From contig JAEZEN010000258.1 of assembly GCA_023433185.1 (NCBI GenBank), forward strand, positions 1 to 12,212: DNA of 12,212 nt. The letters run 5' to 3'. The notes beneath the pieces were generated by a model. That model searched no databases. It had not been told where the DNA came from and worked only from the letters and a program-made list of their open reading frames with translations. The number at the start of each line of letters is the position of its first letter. Position 1 is the stretch's first letter. Position numbers and translations under genes: made by a program. Below, piece by piece: positions 1 through 7,565 of the stretch. The DNA is from Pseudomonadota bacterium. Its GTDB lineage: Bacteria; Pseudomonadota; Alphaproteobacteria; Rhizobiales; Kaistiaceae.

Positions 1-1
1 C

Positions 2-565
2 GAGGACTGGGACGCGCGGAGGCCGACGCTCGAGCAACGCGTGATCGCCGCGGCGGGCAGCAACGAAGCCATCCGCGCCACGACGGGCCAGGTCTTCGCC
101 GGCCTCAGCGCCACGGCCGCGGCGGAGATCTTCGCGCGCCCCCTCGCCCTCAGTGCCGCAGGCCGGGTCGTCAAGCTGGCGGCGCCCGACCGCCGTTCGG
201 TGGAGGCGAAGGGCATCGCCCTTCCCTCGTTCACCAGCGCCGCGAAGGGCAACTGGACCTTCACGCTTGTCGACGCACCCTCGCGGACTCCGACGACCGG
301 CGCCACGACGATCGAGTGGCTCGGCGTGCCCAATGCCGAGGATCTCCGCGCAATTCTCGGCAGCGTCGCCGCGCAGGTCAGCGAGATCGAGCCGGAGAAC
401 GCTCCGGCCCTCGCCGCGATCGAGCGCGACGCGCGGATGTGGCAGCGCTTCCTTGCGACCTACGCCCCCCGGACCGGCGCGTTGATCGAGATGTCGGGGC
501 AGATGGAACTCGTCGCCGGGCCGATCCAGCGCAAGGTCGCCATCGAGGCCCGCCGGAAGCCCTGA
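2..565 (+). CDS. Unrecognised protein, C-terminal part (5' truncated by window)
   Basis: The reading frame is open from base 2 to the TGA at 563-565 with no stop, so the gene begins before the window. A GTG at 41 could start a 174-residue product, but the open frame upstream (reading EDWDARRPTLEQR) and the lack of a clear ribosome binding site argue for a longer protein. The visible 187 residues are rich in alanine, with acidic and arginine-rich helical stretches near the end (around DLRAILGSVAAQVSEIEPE). I see no transmembrane segment or catalytic motif and do not recognise a family. It converges with the HD-domain gene, with only 6 bases between the two stops. High G+C third positions support it as a real coding frame. 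Confidence 0.6.
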   Translation, partial: EDWDARRPTLEQRVIAAAGSNEAIRATTGQVFAGLSATAAAEIFARPLALSAAGRVVKLAAPDRRSVEAKGIALPSFTSAAKGNWTFTLVDAPSRTPTTGATTIEWLGVPNAEDLRAILGSVAAQVSEIEPENAPALAAIERDARMWQRFLATYAPRTGALIEMSGQMELVAGPIQRKVAIEARRKP

Positions 566-571
566 CCCGCC

Positions 572-1417
572 TCAGGTCTGCGGGCCGCTCAGCCCGATGT
601 CCCGCTCGGCGCGGAAGACGTTGGCATAGAGGTTGGCGATCCACTGCCGGCCGCTTGCGGTGACGTTGAGATAGCCGATGGCGGTCTGCACTTGCGGGGC
701 GATGCTGTTCCAGTAGAACTGCGGGTACTTGTGGATGAGGTCGGCCGGGCTGTGGTAGCCGAGCTGGCGGTTGAGGCCGGCCTCCTCGAATTCGTGGTAG
801 AGCGCGTTGGCCTTGCGGATGTAGTGCGGGTCGCCGAGCTGGCCGATGAGGTCGGCGGCGCGGAGAATCCGCGCCTCCTCGCCGATCGGCTCGATGTCGG
901 CGCCGAGCTCGCCGGGGAAGCGGGTGCCCTCGACCGCCCGGGCCACCCGTTCGGGATCGAGGAAGTCGAAGCCCTTGAAACGGTCCAGCGCGTAGAGCTT
1001 CGAGCGATCGACGTGGTGCGGCAGGAGTGCCGCGTCCGATGCGCCGCGCGGCAGCTTGATCCTCTTGTCGGTGGCGTCGACAACGAAGCCGTCCGGCCCG
1101 TCGCCGACCACGATGCCGCGGACATAGCCGATGTCGTGGACGAGACAGGCCATCATGACGTGGGCGTAGTCCGACGCCGTCATGTGGGTGTGGAGCGCCC
1201 GGCCGCGCATGATGTCGTGGCCGGCCAGCGTCACGAGCATCGTGTGTTCGACGTTGTGATAGAGCGCGTCGCTGTTGCCGATGCATTCGAGCGCCAGCCG
1301 CGCCACCGACGGCACGAACTGGACGAGGCGCCCGTCGGTGAACTCGAACCGCGTCGACATATACTCGGAGAGAAAATTGCCAAGTGCCTCGGCGGCGAGC
1401 TCCGGAACCGTGATCAT
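572..1417 (-). CDS. HD-domain (PDEase-like) metal-dependent phosphohydrolase
   Basis: A 281-residue protein with the metal-binding pattern of the HD/PDEase superfamily: HNVEHT at residues 54-59, the HD doublet at 94-95 in LVHDIGY, and a downstream Asp at 189 in RAADLIGQLGD. These residues would bind a divalent metal pair and hydrolyse a phosphoester. The substrate cannot be told from sequence; cyclic nucleotides or other nucleotides are possible. There is no signal peptide or membrane segment, so it is probably cytosolic. I chose the ATG at 1417, preceded by a G-rich stretch (TTGGGGGCGCT). A TTG at 1432 would add five residues. It lies 118 bases downstream of pcm on the same strand, so it may be a separate unit. 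HD-family membership is secure; a specific function is not. Confidence 0.85.
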   Translation of the reverse strand: MITVPELAAEALGNFLSEYMSTRFEFTDGRLVQFVPSVARLALECIGNSDALYHNVEHTMLVTLAGHDIMRGRALHTHMTASDYAHVMMACLVHDIGYVRGIVVGDGPDGFVVDATDKRIKLPRGASDAALLPHHVDRSKLYALDRFKGFDFLDPERVARAVEGTRFPGELGADIEPIGEEARILRAADLIGQLGDPHYIRKANALYHEFEEAGLNRQLGYHSPADLIHKYPQFYWNSIAPQVQTAIGYLNVTASGRQWIANLYANVFRAERDIGLSGPQT

Positions 1418-1535
1418 AGCGCCCCCAACCAAACCCCATCTCCCGGTTCAGGATATACCATCGCCGGCGAAAGCGCTGTGAGCGACGCTACAGGCACGAA
1501 GGCGGGCCGCCTGACGATACAGCCGCCCCGGCCCC

Positions 1536-2189
1536 TCAGAGTTTGGCCGCCGTCCCCGGAATCAGCGGCACGAAGCGCACGTCGGCGAGGTCGCGCTCGA
1601 CGATCTCCGTCCCTTCGCGGGTGAACTTCCTGAGCTTCTGGACGCCGTCCTGCGGTCCGATCGGCGCAACGAGGATGCCGCCCGGCCCGAGCTGGTCGAG
1701 GAGCGCCGGCGGCAGCTCCTCGGCGGCGGCGGTGACGATGATCTTGTCGAAGGGCGCGGCATCCGGCCAGCCCTCGACGCCGTCGCCGACCATCGTGGTG
1801 ATGTTCTCGAGACGAAGCGTGCGAAACCGGGACTCCGCGGCGGCGACGAGCGTGCGGAAGCGGTCGATCGTGTGGACCCGGCGGCAGAGTCGGGCGAGCA
1901 CCGCGGTCTGGTATCCGCTGCCGGTCCCGATCTCGAGCACCCGGTCGCGCGGGGTCAGCTCCAGCGCGGCCGTCATCATGCCGACGATGACCGGGGCCGA
2001 GATCGTCTGCCCGCAGTCGATCGGCAGTGCCCGCTCGGCATAGGCCTCGCGCCGCCCCTCGGCCGGCACGAACAGGTCCCGCGGCACCGCCTCCATCGCC
2101 GCCAGGATGCGCTGCTCCGTAATCCCCGCCTGGCGGAGGCGGAGGATCAGTTCGGCCAGCCGGACCCGGCGCGCCTCGTGCTCCTCCAT
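1536..2189 (-). CDS. pcm: Protein-L-isoaspartate O-methyltransferase
   Basis: Pcm uses S-adenosylmethionine to methylate isoaspartyl residues in aged proteins, starting their repair to normal aspartate. The 217-residue product has the usual family length. It shows the N-terminal region with QTISAPVIVGMM (residues 61-72), the SAM-binding glycine loop LEIGTGSGYQT (85-95), an acidic ribose-contacting segment (HTIDRF near 106-111) and the GGILVAPIG strand (170-178). The ATG at 2189 is chosen because the frame remains open far upstream only as an antisense-like extension through surE; family alignment begins near MEEHEARRVRLAE. The start lies 17 bases after the surE stop, so the two are almost certainly co-transcribed, as in many proteobacteria. 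No nlpD follows, unlike the common surE-pcm-nlpD order. Confidence 0.93.
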   Translation of the reverse strand: MEEHEARRVRLAELILRLRQAGITEQRILAAMEAVPRDLFVPAEGRREAYAERALPIDCGQTISAPVIVGMMTAALELTPRDRVLEIGTGSGYQTAVLARLCRRVHTIDRFRTLVAAAESRFRTLRLENITTMVGDGVEGWPDAAPFDKIIVTAAAEELPPALLDQLGPGGILVAPIGPQDGVQKLRKFTREGTEIVERDLADVRFVPLIPGTAAKL

Positions 2190-2206
2190 GTCCGGCGCCA
2201 CCGGCG

Positions 2207-2974
2207 TCAGGCCTCGCGTGCGAAATGGTGGCGGAGCGGATCGCCGAGGTCGTAGGCCGTCATGTCGAGCCGCAGGGGCGTCACCGACACCGCCCCCTGG
2301 TGAAGCGCCTCGAGGTCGGTGCCGGGCGAGATATCCGGCCGCTCGCGCTTGTAGGCAAGCCAGAAATACGGGTTGCCGCGGCCATCGACCCGAGCGTCGA
2401 TATGCAGGCCGTGGGTGAGCCGGCCCTGCGTCGTGATGACGACGCCGCTCACCTCGTCGGGCCGACGGTTCGGAAAGTTGATGTTGTAGACGATCGCCGG
2501 CGGGAAGCCGAACTGGACGAGCTTGCGGATGATGCCCGGCGCGTGGGTCGCGGCGGTCTCCCAAGGGATCTCGCGGACGCCGCCCTCGAAGGTGTAGGCT
2601 TGGCTGAGGGCGATTGACGGAACGCCGAGCAGCGTTCCCTCGAAGGCACCCGCCACCGTGCCCGAATAGGTGACGTCGTCGGCCGCGTTCTGGCCTGAAT
2701 TGACGCCGGACAGAACCAGGTCCGGCCTCGCGCCGAGGATGCGCCGGACCGCCATGATGACGCAGTCGCTCGGCGTGCCGCGTACCGCGAACTTCCGCTC
2801 GTTCACCTCGCGGAGGCGGAGCGGGTCGTTGAGCGACAGCGAATGTGAAAGCCCGCTCTGGTCGTTCTCGGGGGCGACCACCCAGACATCGTCCGACAGG
2901 GCCCGGGCGATGGTCTCGAGCACGCCGAGCCCCGGGGCGTGGATACCGTCGTCATTCGTCAGGAGGATGCGCAT
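2207..2974 (-). CDS. surE: 5'/3'-nucleotidase SurE
   Basis: SurE removes phosphate from nucleoside 5'- and 3'-monophosphates and is linked to stationary-phase survival. The 255-residue protein starts with the hallmark [10 protein letters not shown], where Asp8 and Asp9 bind the metal. Ser40 in NDQSGLSHS and Asn92 in LSGVNSGQN complete the usual metal site, and GTPSDCV (67-73) and [11 protein letters not shown] (103-113) are also family-typical. The start is the ATG at 2974, fixed by the conserved N-terminus; a GTG at 3010 would add 12 non-conserved residues. No strong Shine-Dalgarno is visible (GAAGCACCTGCACC precedes ATG). It sits 79 bases downstream of sitD on the same strand, so it could be read through from the metal transporter operon or have its own promoter. 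Confidence 0.95.
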   Translation of the reverse strand: MRILLTNDDGIHAPGLGVLETIARALSDDVWVVAPENDQSGLSHSLSLNDPLRLREVNERKFAVRGTPSDCVIMAVRRILGARPDLVLSGVNSGQNAADDVTYSGTVAGAFEGTLLGVPSIALSQAYTFEGGVREIPWETAATHAPGIIRKLVQFGFPPAIVYNINFPNRRPDEVSGVVITTQGRLTHGLHIDARVDGRGNPYFWLAYKRERPDISPGTDLEALHQGAVSVTPLRLDMTAYDLGDPLRHHFAREA

Positions 2975-3053
2975 GGTGCAGGTGCTTCGCCGGTCTTGGT
3001 GGAGGTCCACCCATGCGCATAGAGGGGCGCACCGCCGCTGACAAGCGCTGCCC

Positions 3054-3896
3054 TCACGCCCGGGCGTGCCGGCGCTCTCGGCCGCGGGTCCGGATCGCGG
3101 TGAATCCGAAGGCGCCGACGAAGGCGATCGTCATGAGAAGAACGATCGTCGGAGCGGGTGCGCTGTCGATGAAGAAGCTCAGATAGACGCCCAGGAAGGA
3201 GGTGACGACGGCGATCGCGACGGCCATCGTCAACATCGCCCCGAAGCGCCGTGTCAGCAGAAATGCGATGGCGCCTGGTGCGATCAGCACGGCGATGGCG
3301 AGGATGATCCCGACAGCCTTGAGAGCGGCGACGATGGTGAGGGAGAGGATCACCAGCAGGGCGTAGTGAAGGAGCCGGACCGGCAGGCCGACGGCCCGCG
3401 CCTGCACCTCGTCGAAAGCGTGGAGGAGGAAGTCCCGCCACTTGGCGAGCAGCACGAGGGTCACCGCCACGGCGATGCCGCCGGTCTCCGCGATGTCGCC
3501 CCAGCCGACGCCGAGGATGTCGCCGAACAGGATATGGTCGAGATGCACGTCGGACTGGATCTTGGTGTAGAGGACGATGCCGAGGCCGAACATGCCCGAG
3601 AACACCACGCCCATCACGGTGTCCTGCTTGATGCGGCTGTTCTCCTTGAGATAGCCGGTGGCGAGCGCACACGCCATGCCGGCGGCGAAGGCGCCGATGC
3701 CGAGCGGCAGCCCGGCGATATAGGCGAGCACGACGCCGGGCAGGACGGCGTGCGAGACGGCGTCGCCCATCAGCGCCCAGCCCTTGAGCACGAGAAAACA
3801 CGACAGGAGTGCCGCCGGCACGGCGAGCAGCACGGCAATGAGCATCGCCGTCTGCATGAACTCGAACCGGAAGGGGAGGAGCAGCGTGTCGATCAC
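3054..3896 (-). CDS. sitD: Metal (Mn/Fe) ABC transporter permease, second subunit
   Basis: A 280-residue integral membrane protein of the ABC-3 permease family (ZnuB/MntB/SitC/SitD). Hydrophobic segments run nearly throughout, starting at [20 protein letters not shown]. The family signatures [31 protein letters not shown] and [11 protein letters not shown] (the cytoplasmic loop thought to contact the ATPase) are present. The C-terminus is basic ([12 protein letters not shown]). The start is a GTG at 3896 whose GTGA overlaps the sitC stop by 4 bases; this matches the family N-terminus and the overlap style of the other junctions. The frame stays open upstream of 3896, but only antiparallel to real coding sequence. 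It likely pairs with SitC as a heterodimeric channel. A manganese/iron substrate is inferred from the binding protein SitA. Confidence 0.9.
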   Translation of the reverse strand: MIDTLLLPFRFEFMQTAMLIAVLLAVPAALLSCFLVLKGWALMGDAVSHAVLPGVVLAYIAGLPLGIGAFAAGMACALATGYLKENSRIKQDTVMGVVFSGMFGLGIVLYTKIQSDVHLDHILFGDILGVGWGDIAETGGIAVAVTLVLLAKWRDFLLHAFDEVQARAVGLPVRLLHYALLVILSLTIVAALKAVGIILAIAVLIAPGAIAFLLTRRFGAMLTMAVAIAVVTSFLGVYLSFFIDSAPAPTIVLLMTIAFVGAFGFTAIRTRGRERRHARA

Positions 3897-4750
3897 GGCA
3901 CGGCGTCCAGCGCGGTGCCCGCCTGCCGGCGCGCCGCGATCAGCCCATGCTTCGGCGCGAAGAAGAAGGCGGCGAGGAAGATCAGCGTCTGCAGGACGAC
4001 GATGATGCCGCCGGTCGCGCCGTCCAGGAAGTAGCTTGCATAGGCGCCAAACAGGCTTGTGAGGGACCCGATCGCCACACTGAGGGCGATCAGCCGCGGG
4101 AAGCGGTCGGTGAGCAGGTACGCCGTCGCCCCCGGCGTCACCACCAGGGCGATGACCAGGAAGGCGCCGACCGTCTGGAGGGCGGCGACGGTGCATACGG
4201 AGAGGAGCGTGAAGAAGAGCACCTTGAGAAACGTCGGCCTGAGCCCCACCGAGCGGGCGTGGCTCTCGTCGAAGAAGACGACCATGAGATCCTTCCACTT
4301 CGCAAGCAGGATGGCGAGCGAGACGAAGCCGATGATCGCGAGCTGGATCGTGTCCGCCGGGGTGATCGCGAGGATGTTGCCGAGCACGATGGTCTGGATA
4401 CTGACCGACGCCGGTGACAGCGAGACCATGAACAGGCCGAGGCCGAAGAAGGACGTGAAGATCAGGCCGATGATCGCGTCTTCGCGGAGCTTGGTGCGCT
4501 CGTTGAGGAAGAGCATCGCCCCCGCCGCCAGCCCCCCGGCAACGAAGGCGCCGAGCGAGAACGGCAGGCCGAGCATGTAGGCGCCCGCCACCCCGGGCAC
4601 GATCGAATGCGACAGCGCGTCGCCGATCAGCGACCATCCCTTCAGCATGAGATAGGCCGACAGGAAGGCGCAGACGCCGCCGACCAGCGCCGACACCCAC
4701 ATCGCATTCCGCATGTAGCCGTAGGCGAACGGCTCGAGCAGCACTTCCAT
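3893..4750 (-). CDS. sitC: Metal (Mn/Fe) ABC transporter permease, first subunit
   Basis: A 285-residue polytopic membrane protein, homologous over its length to the adjacent SitD. It carries LKGWSLIGDALSHSIVPGV, NERTKLREDAIIGLIF and the loop FFDESHARSVGL, followed by VGAFLVIALVVTPGATAYLLT, all typical of SitC/MntB-type ABC-3 permeases. Start choice: ATG at 4750 overlaps the sitB TGA by one base (TGATG). A GTG three bases earlier (4753) gives MMEVLL and a GTGA overlap identical to the other two junctions; either is possible. The motif AGGGAC just upstream could serve as a weak ribosome binding site. It ends in the sitC/sitD GTGA overlap, pointing to translational coupling. Expected in the inner membrane as partner of SitD, energised by SitB. 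Confidence 0.9.
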   Translation of the reverse strand: MEVLLEPFAYGYMRNAMWVSALVGGVCAFLSAYLMLKGWSLIGDALSHSIVPGVAGAYMLGLPFSLGAFVAGGLAAGAMLFLNERTKLREDAIIGLIFTSFFGLGLFMVSLSPASVSIQTIVLGNILAITPADTIQLAIIGFVSLAILLAKWKDLMVVFFDESHARSVGLRPTFLKVLFFTLLSVCTVAALQTVGAFLVIALVVTPGATAYLLTDRFPRLIALSVAIGSLTSLFGAYASYFLDGATGGIIVVLQTLIFLAAFFFAPKHGLIAARRQAGTALDAVP

Positions 4751-5616
4751 CACGCGTCCCTGCCCTGATTGCCCTCGGCCGTGTCGTCGTAGAGGACGAG
4801 GGCCCGCTCGTCGTCGGTGAAGACCGATTGCGTCCGGCCGTCGGAACCGTCCTTGAGGATGATGTGGCGCAACACGCCGCCGAAGGTGCGCTCGAGGTTG
4901 GCCTGCGTGAAGACCGTCTCGGTCGGCCCGTAGGCGAGAACGGTGCGGTCGAGCAGCACGGCACGGTCGCAGAACTCGGGCACGCTGCCGAGATTGTGGG
5001 TCGAGACGAGCATCACCCGCCCCTCGTCCCGGAGCGAGCGGAGCAGCCCGATGATCGCCTCTTCGGTTCGGATGTCGACGCCGGTGAAGGGTTCGTCGAG
5101 GAGGATGATCCGCGCGTCCTGGGCGAGTGCCCGGGCGAGGAAGACCCGCTTCTTCTGGCCGCCGGAGAGTTCGCCGATCTGGCGCTTGCGATAGTCGGTC
5201 ATGCCAACACGGGCGAGTGCGGTGTCGACGGCGGCACGGTCGGCAGCCTTCGCGATGCGGAGCGGCCCCATGTGGCCGTAGCGGCCCATCATGACGACGT
5301 CCTCGACCAGCACGGGGAAGTTCCAGTCGACCTCCTCGCTCTGTGGCACATAGGCGACGAGGTTCTCGCGGAGCGCCCGCTCGACCGGACGTCCGAGAAT
5401 GCGGATCGTCCCCCGCCCCGTCCGCACGAACCCCATGATCGCCTTGAAGAGGGTCGACTTGCCGCTGCCATTGACCCCGACGAGCGCCGCGATGCTCCCC
5501 GCCGGCACGTCGAAGCTGGCATCATGTAGCGCGGTGAAGCCGTTCCGGTACGTGACGGTCACGTCGGAGACGACGATGCCGTCCGTCGCGTCCGCCCCCC
5601 GGCCGGCTCCGATCAC
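4750..5616 (-). CDS. sitB: Metal (Mn/Fe) ABC transporter ATP-binding protein
   Basis: A 288-residue ABC ATPase. Walker A is GVNGSGKST (residues 47-55), the Q-loop glutamine is Q92 in [10 protein letters not shown], the signature is LSGGQ (150-154), Walker B is RIILLDEP (169-176) with Glu175, and the H-loop histidine is H207 in STHN. The phrase [12 protein letters not shown] and the tail with TFGGVLRH are typical of the Mn/Zn/Fe chelate ATPase group (SitB/MntA/ZnuC). Start: the GTG at 5616 overlaps the sitA stop as GTGA and gives a family-like N-terminus. The frame continues open upstream only because of high G+C. Its C-terminal extension after about residue 250 (acidic, [16 protein letters not shown]) is seen in Sit/Yfe ATPases. 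It sits in the cytoplasm and powers SitC/SitD. Confidence 0.93.
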   Translation of the reverse strand: MIGAGRGADATDGIVVSDVTVTYRNGFTALHDASFDVPAGSIAALVGVNGSGKSTLFKAIMGFVRTGRGTIRILGRPVERALRENLVAYVPQSEEVDWNFPVLVEDVVMMGRYGHMGPLRIAKAADRAAVDTALARVGMTDYRKRQIGELSGGQKKRVFLARALAQDARIILLDEPFTGVDIRTEEAIIGLLRSLRDEGRVMLVSTHNLGSVPEFCDRAVLLDRTVLAYGPTETVFTQANLERTFGGVLRHIILKDGSDGRTQSVFTDDERALVLYDDTAEGNQGRDA

Positions 5617-6497
5617 TGGGCGAGGCCCCGGGCGATCGTATCCGCGGTGGTCCGCAGGAGGTCGATATAGGTCGGCACCGGGCCGTCGGCGTCGCTGAGC
5701 GAATCGACGTAAAGGACGCCGCCATAGGCCGCCCCGGTCTCCCGGGCGATCTGCCGGGCCGGCTTGTCCGATACCGTACTCTCGCTGAACACGGCCGGCA
5801 CTTCGTTCTCGCGGACGATGTCGATCACCTTGCGCACCTGCTGGGGCGTGCCCTGCTGATCGGCGTTGATGGGCCAGATATACGCCTCGCGCAGATCGAA
5901 GTCGCGCGCGAGATAGCTGAACGCCCCCTCGCTTGTCACCAGCCAGCGCCGCTCCGCCGGAATCGCATCGAGAGCGGCCCGGATCGGAGCAACCGCCTCC
6001 GTGATCCGCGCCTTGTACGCCTCCGCATTGGCCTTGTAGGTCTCCGCATTCTCCGGGTCGTGGGCCACGAAGGCGTCGCGGATGTTGCCGACGTAGAGGA
6101 GTGCGGCGGTGGGCGACATCCAGGCATGCGGGTTGGGCTTGCCGCCATAGGGTCCATCGCCGATGCTGATCGGCTCGACGCCCTCGGAGACCACCGCCTG
6201 CGGCAGGTCGCCGAAATTGCGGAAGAACTTCTCGAACCAGAGTTCCAGGTTCAGGCCGTTCCACAGGACGAGGTCGGCGTCCTCGGCGCGGAGAATGTCC
6301 CCCGGAGTGGGCTGGTAGTTGTGGATCTCGGCGTCCGGCCGGGTGATCGACTCGACGATCGCTGCATCGCCGGCGACGTTTGCCGCCATGTCGGCGATCA
6401 CCGTGAACGTGGTCACGGCCTTGAACTTTTCCGCGGCACCGGCGGCCGTGGGGAGGACACCCAGCGCCAGTACCGTCAGGGCTATTCTCAGATCCAT
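5613..6497 (-). CDS. sitA: Periplasmic Mn/Fe-binding protein of SitABCD importer
   Basis: A 294-residue cluster A-I solute-binding protein. Residues 1-22 form a Sec signal peptide (hydrophobic [17 protein letters not shown], likely cut near AAGAA). The four metal ligands of the family can be placed: His59 ([11 protein letters not shown]), His124 (PNPHAWMSP), Glu190 ([14 protein letters not shown]) and Asp265 (YVDSLSD). Glu rather than His at the third position, and no His-rich loop, is the pattern of manganese/iron binders (SitA, MntC, PsaA, YfeA) rather than zinc binders (ZnuA). Start: ATG at 6497, with GGAGG at 6507-6511 nine bases upstream and the signal peptide immediately after; the frame is open to 6587, but that part overlaps the promoter. 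First gene of sitABCD, with a candidate promoter and operators just upstream. Confidence 0.94.
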   Translation of the reverse strand: MDLRIALTVLALGVLPTAAGAAEKFKAVTTFTVIADMAANVAGDAAIVESITRPDAEIHNYQPTPGDILRAEDADLVLWNGLNLELWFEKFFRNFGDLPQAVVSEGVEPISIGDGPYGGKPNPHAWMSPTAALLYVGNIRDAFVAHDPENAETYKANAEAYKARITEAVAPIRAALDAIPAERRWLVTSEGAFSYLARDFDLREAYIWPINADQQGTPQQVRKVIDIVRENEVPAVFSESTVSDKPARQIARETGAAYGGVLYVDSLSDADGPVPTYIDLLRTTADTIARGLAQ

Positions 6498-6506
6498 GGG
6501 GTCGGG

Positions 6507-6511
6507 CCTCC
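6507..6511 (-). promoter_or_regulatory. Ribosome binding site of sitA
   Basis: On the minus strand GGAGG lies nine bases before the ATG at 6497. It decides the start of sitA over the upstream in-frame candidate at 6587. Confidence 0.7.
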
Positions 6512-6513
6512 GA

Positions 6514-6530
6514 TTGCGAATAACTCGCAA
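6514..6530 (-). promoter_or_regulatory. Inverted repeat at sitA transcription start (candidate operator)
   Basis: TTGCGA-N5-TCGCAA is a perfect 6+6 dyad. It lies immediately downstream of the proposed -10 box, where transcription would start. It shares the TTGCGA arm with the dyad at 6553-6573, so the same Fur-family repressor may bind both. That is inference from symmetry and position. Confidence 0.5.
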
Positions 6531-6557
6531 TATAGACTGAGGCTCAGAGTTCTGCAA
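6529..6557 (-). promoter_or_regulatory. Candidate sigma-70-type promoter of sitABCD
   Basis: On the minus strand TTGCAG (6557-6552) and TATATT (6534-6529) are separated by exactly 17 bases, a good match to a housekeeping promoter in otherwise GC-rich DNA. Start of transcription would fall around 6520-6525, giving a leader of about 25 bases before the ATG at 6497. Both boxes are touched by the flanking dyads. Confidence 0.55.
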
Positions 6558-6573
6558 TTGACAATCATTCGCA
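6553..6573 (-). promoter_or_regulatory. Fur/Mur-like operator over the sitA -35 box
   Basis: The 21-base stretch has the symmetric form TGCnAnTGAnnnTCAnTnGCA: 15 positions agree with the reverse complement. This spacing and AT-rich core resemble the dyads bound by Fur-family metalloregulators; in many alphaproteobacteria the manganese-responsive Mur controls sit genes. The site overlaps the proposed -35 box, fitting repression when metal is plentiful. Assignment to Mur rather than Fur or Irr is inference. Confidence 0.6.
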
Positions 6574-6632
6574 AGTTCTGAGCGCACCTTCCCCGCCGAA
6601 CGCTGCTCCGTCTCGACCGTCCGGGTGCGGTT

Positions 6633-7565
6633 TCAGAACTGCGGCGGCTCGTGCCCGGCCATGAGGCAGGCCGCCGTCACCGTGTTGGCCATCAGCATCG
6701 CGATCGTCATCGGGCCGACGCCACCGGGTACCGGCGTGATCGCCCCTGCCACCGACGCTGCCTCGGCGAAGGCGACGTCACCCACGAGCCGCGTCTTGCC
6801 CTCGCCGCGCTCCGGGGCCGGGATGCGGTTCATGCCCACGTCGATGACCGTGGCACCCGGCTTGATCCAGTCGCCGCGGACCATCTCGGGCCGCCCGATC
6901 GCCGCGACGACAATATCGGCGCGGCGCACCACCGCGGCGAGGTCGCGCGTCCGCGAATGGGTGACGGTGACCGTGCAGTTCCGGTTGAGGAGAAGCTGCG
7001 CCGAGGGCTTTCCGACGAGCGTCGAGCGACCAATCACCACGGCATCCCGGCCGGCAATGTCACCGCCCAGAGCCTCGCGGATGAGGATCATGCACCCCGC
7101 CGGCGTGCATGGCACCATCGGCATGCCGATGCCGGTCGTGAGCCTGCCGGCGTTGAGGGGATGAAGGCCGTCGACGTCCTTCCGGGGGTCGATCGCGGCG
7201 ATGATCCTGTCCCGGTTCCGGTCGAGCGCGGGCGGCAGCGGGAACTGGACGAGGATGCCGTGGATTGCGGGGTCCTGGTTGAGTTCTTCGACGAGGGCGA
7301 GGAGATCACCCTCCGGGGTGTCCGCCGAAAGAGTATGCTGGACCGAATGGAAGCCGAGCTCCTCGGCCTTCCGTGCCTTCGCGCCGACATAGACCTGGCT
7401 CGCCGGATCCTCGCCGACGAGGACCACGGCGAGGCCGGGCACGATGCGCGCCTCCTGCTTCAGCCGGATGGTTTCCGCGCCGATCCGGTCCGTCACCCGC
7501 GCCGCAACGGCCTTGCCGTCGAGGAGGCGCGCGCCGTCAGCGGAAGACGACAGTTCGTTCGCCAT
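6633..7565 (-). CDS. folD: Bifunctional methylenetetrahydrofolate dehydrogenase/cyclohydrolase
   Basis: FolD interconverts 5,10-methylene-, 5,10-methenyl- and 10-formyl-tetrahydrofolate with NADP in the cytosol. The 310-residue product shows the catalytic YxxxK pair (Tyr59, Lys63 in [11 protein letters not shown]), GILVQFPLP (103-111, Gln107), [11 protein letters not shown] (126-136), the cofactor-binding [14 protein letters not shown] (176-189) and [10 protein letters not shown] (278-287). It has about a dozen extra residues before the usual LLDGKAVA. The ATG at 7565 is the only start upstream of that conserved segment, so a 29-base overlap with the end of purU is unavoidable. AGGG roughly nine bases upstream may serve as the ribosome binding site. 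Pairing with purU places it in control of the 10-formyl-THF pool. Confidence 0.95.
   Translation of the reverse strand: MANELSSSADGARLLDGKAVAARVTDRIGAETIRLKQEARIVPGLAVVLVGEDPASQVYVGAKARKAEELGFHSVQHTLSADTPEGDLLALVEELNQDPAIHGILVQFPLPPALDRNRDRIIAAIDPRKDVDGLHPLNAGRLTTGIGMPMVPCTPAGCMILIREALGGDIAGRDAVVIGRSTLVGKPSAQLLLNRNCTVTVTHSRTRDLAAVVRRADIVVAAIGRPEMVRGDWIKPGATVIDVGMNRIPAPERGEGKTRLVGDVAFAEAASVAGAITPVPGGVGPMTIAMLMANTVTAACLMAGHEPPQF

Noticed and set aside
1461..1470. Perfect palindrome TCGCCGGCGA upstream of the HD gene
   Set aside because: Ten-base GC palindromes are common at this composition and no clear promoter is positioned with it.
1499..1512. AGGCGG/CCGCCT hairpin just downstream of pcm
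   Set aside because: The stem is short and no T-tract follows on the minus strand; not enough to call a terminator.
692..1624. A 310-codon plus-strand open frame over the HD gene
   Set aside because: It is a shadow of the HD-domain gene, which has intact catalytic motifs on the other strand.
2998..3011. GGTGGAGGTCCACC inverted repeat between sitD and surE
   Set aside because: The 6-bp stem has almost no loop and no T-run, so it is neither a good terminator nor a recognised operator; it may be chance in GC-rich DNA.
3066..4034. A 322-codon plus-strand open frame antisense to sitD/sitC
   Set aside because: Translation is rich in D, E, H, G and Q with no domain, mirroring the complementary membrane-protein codons.
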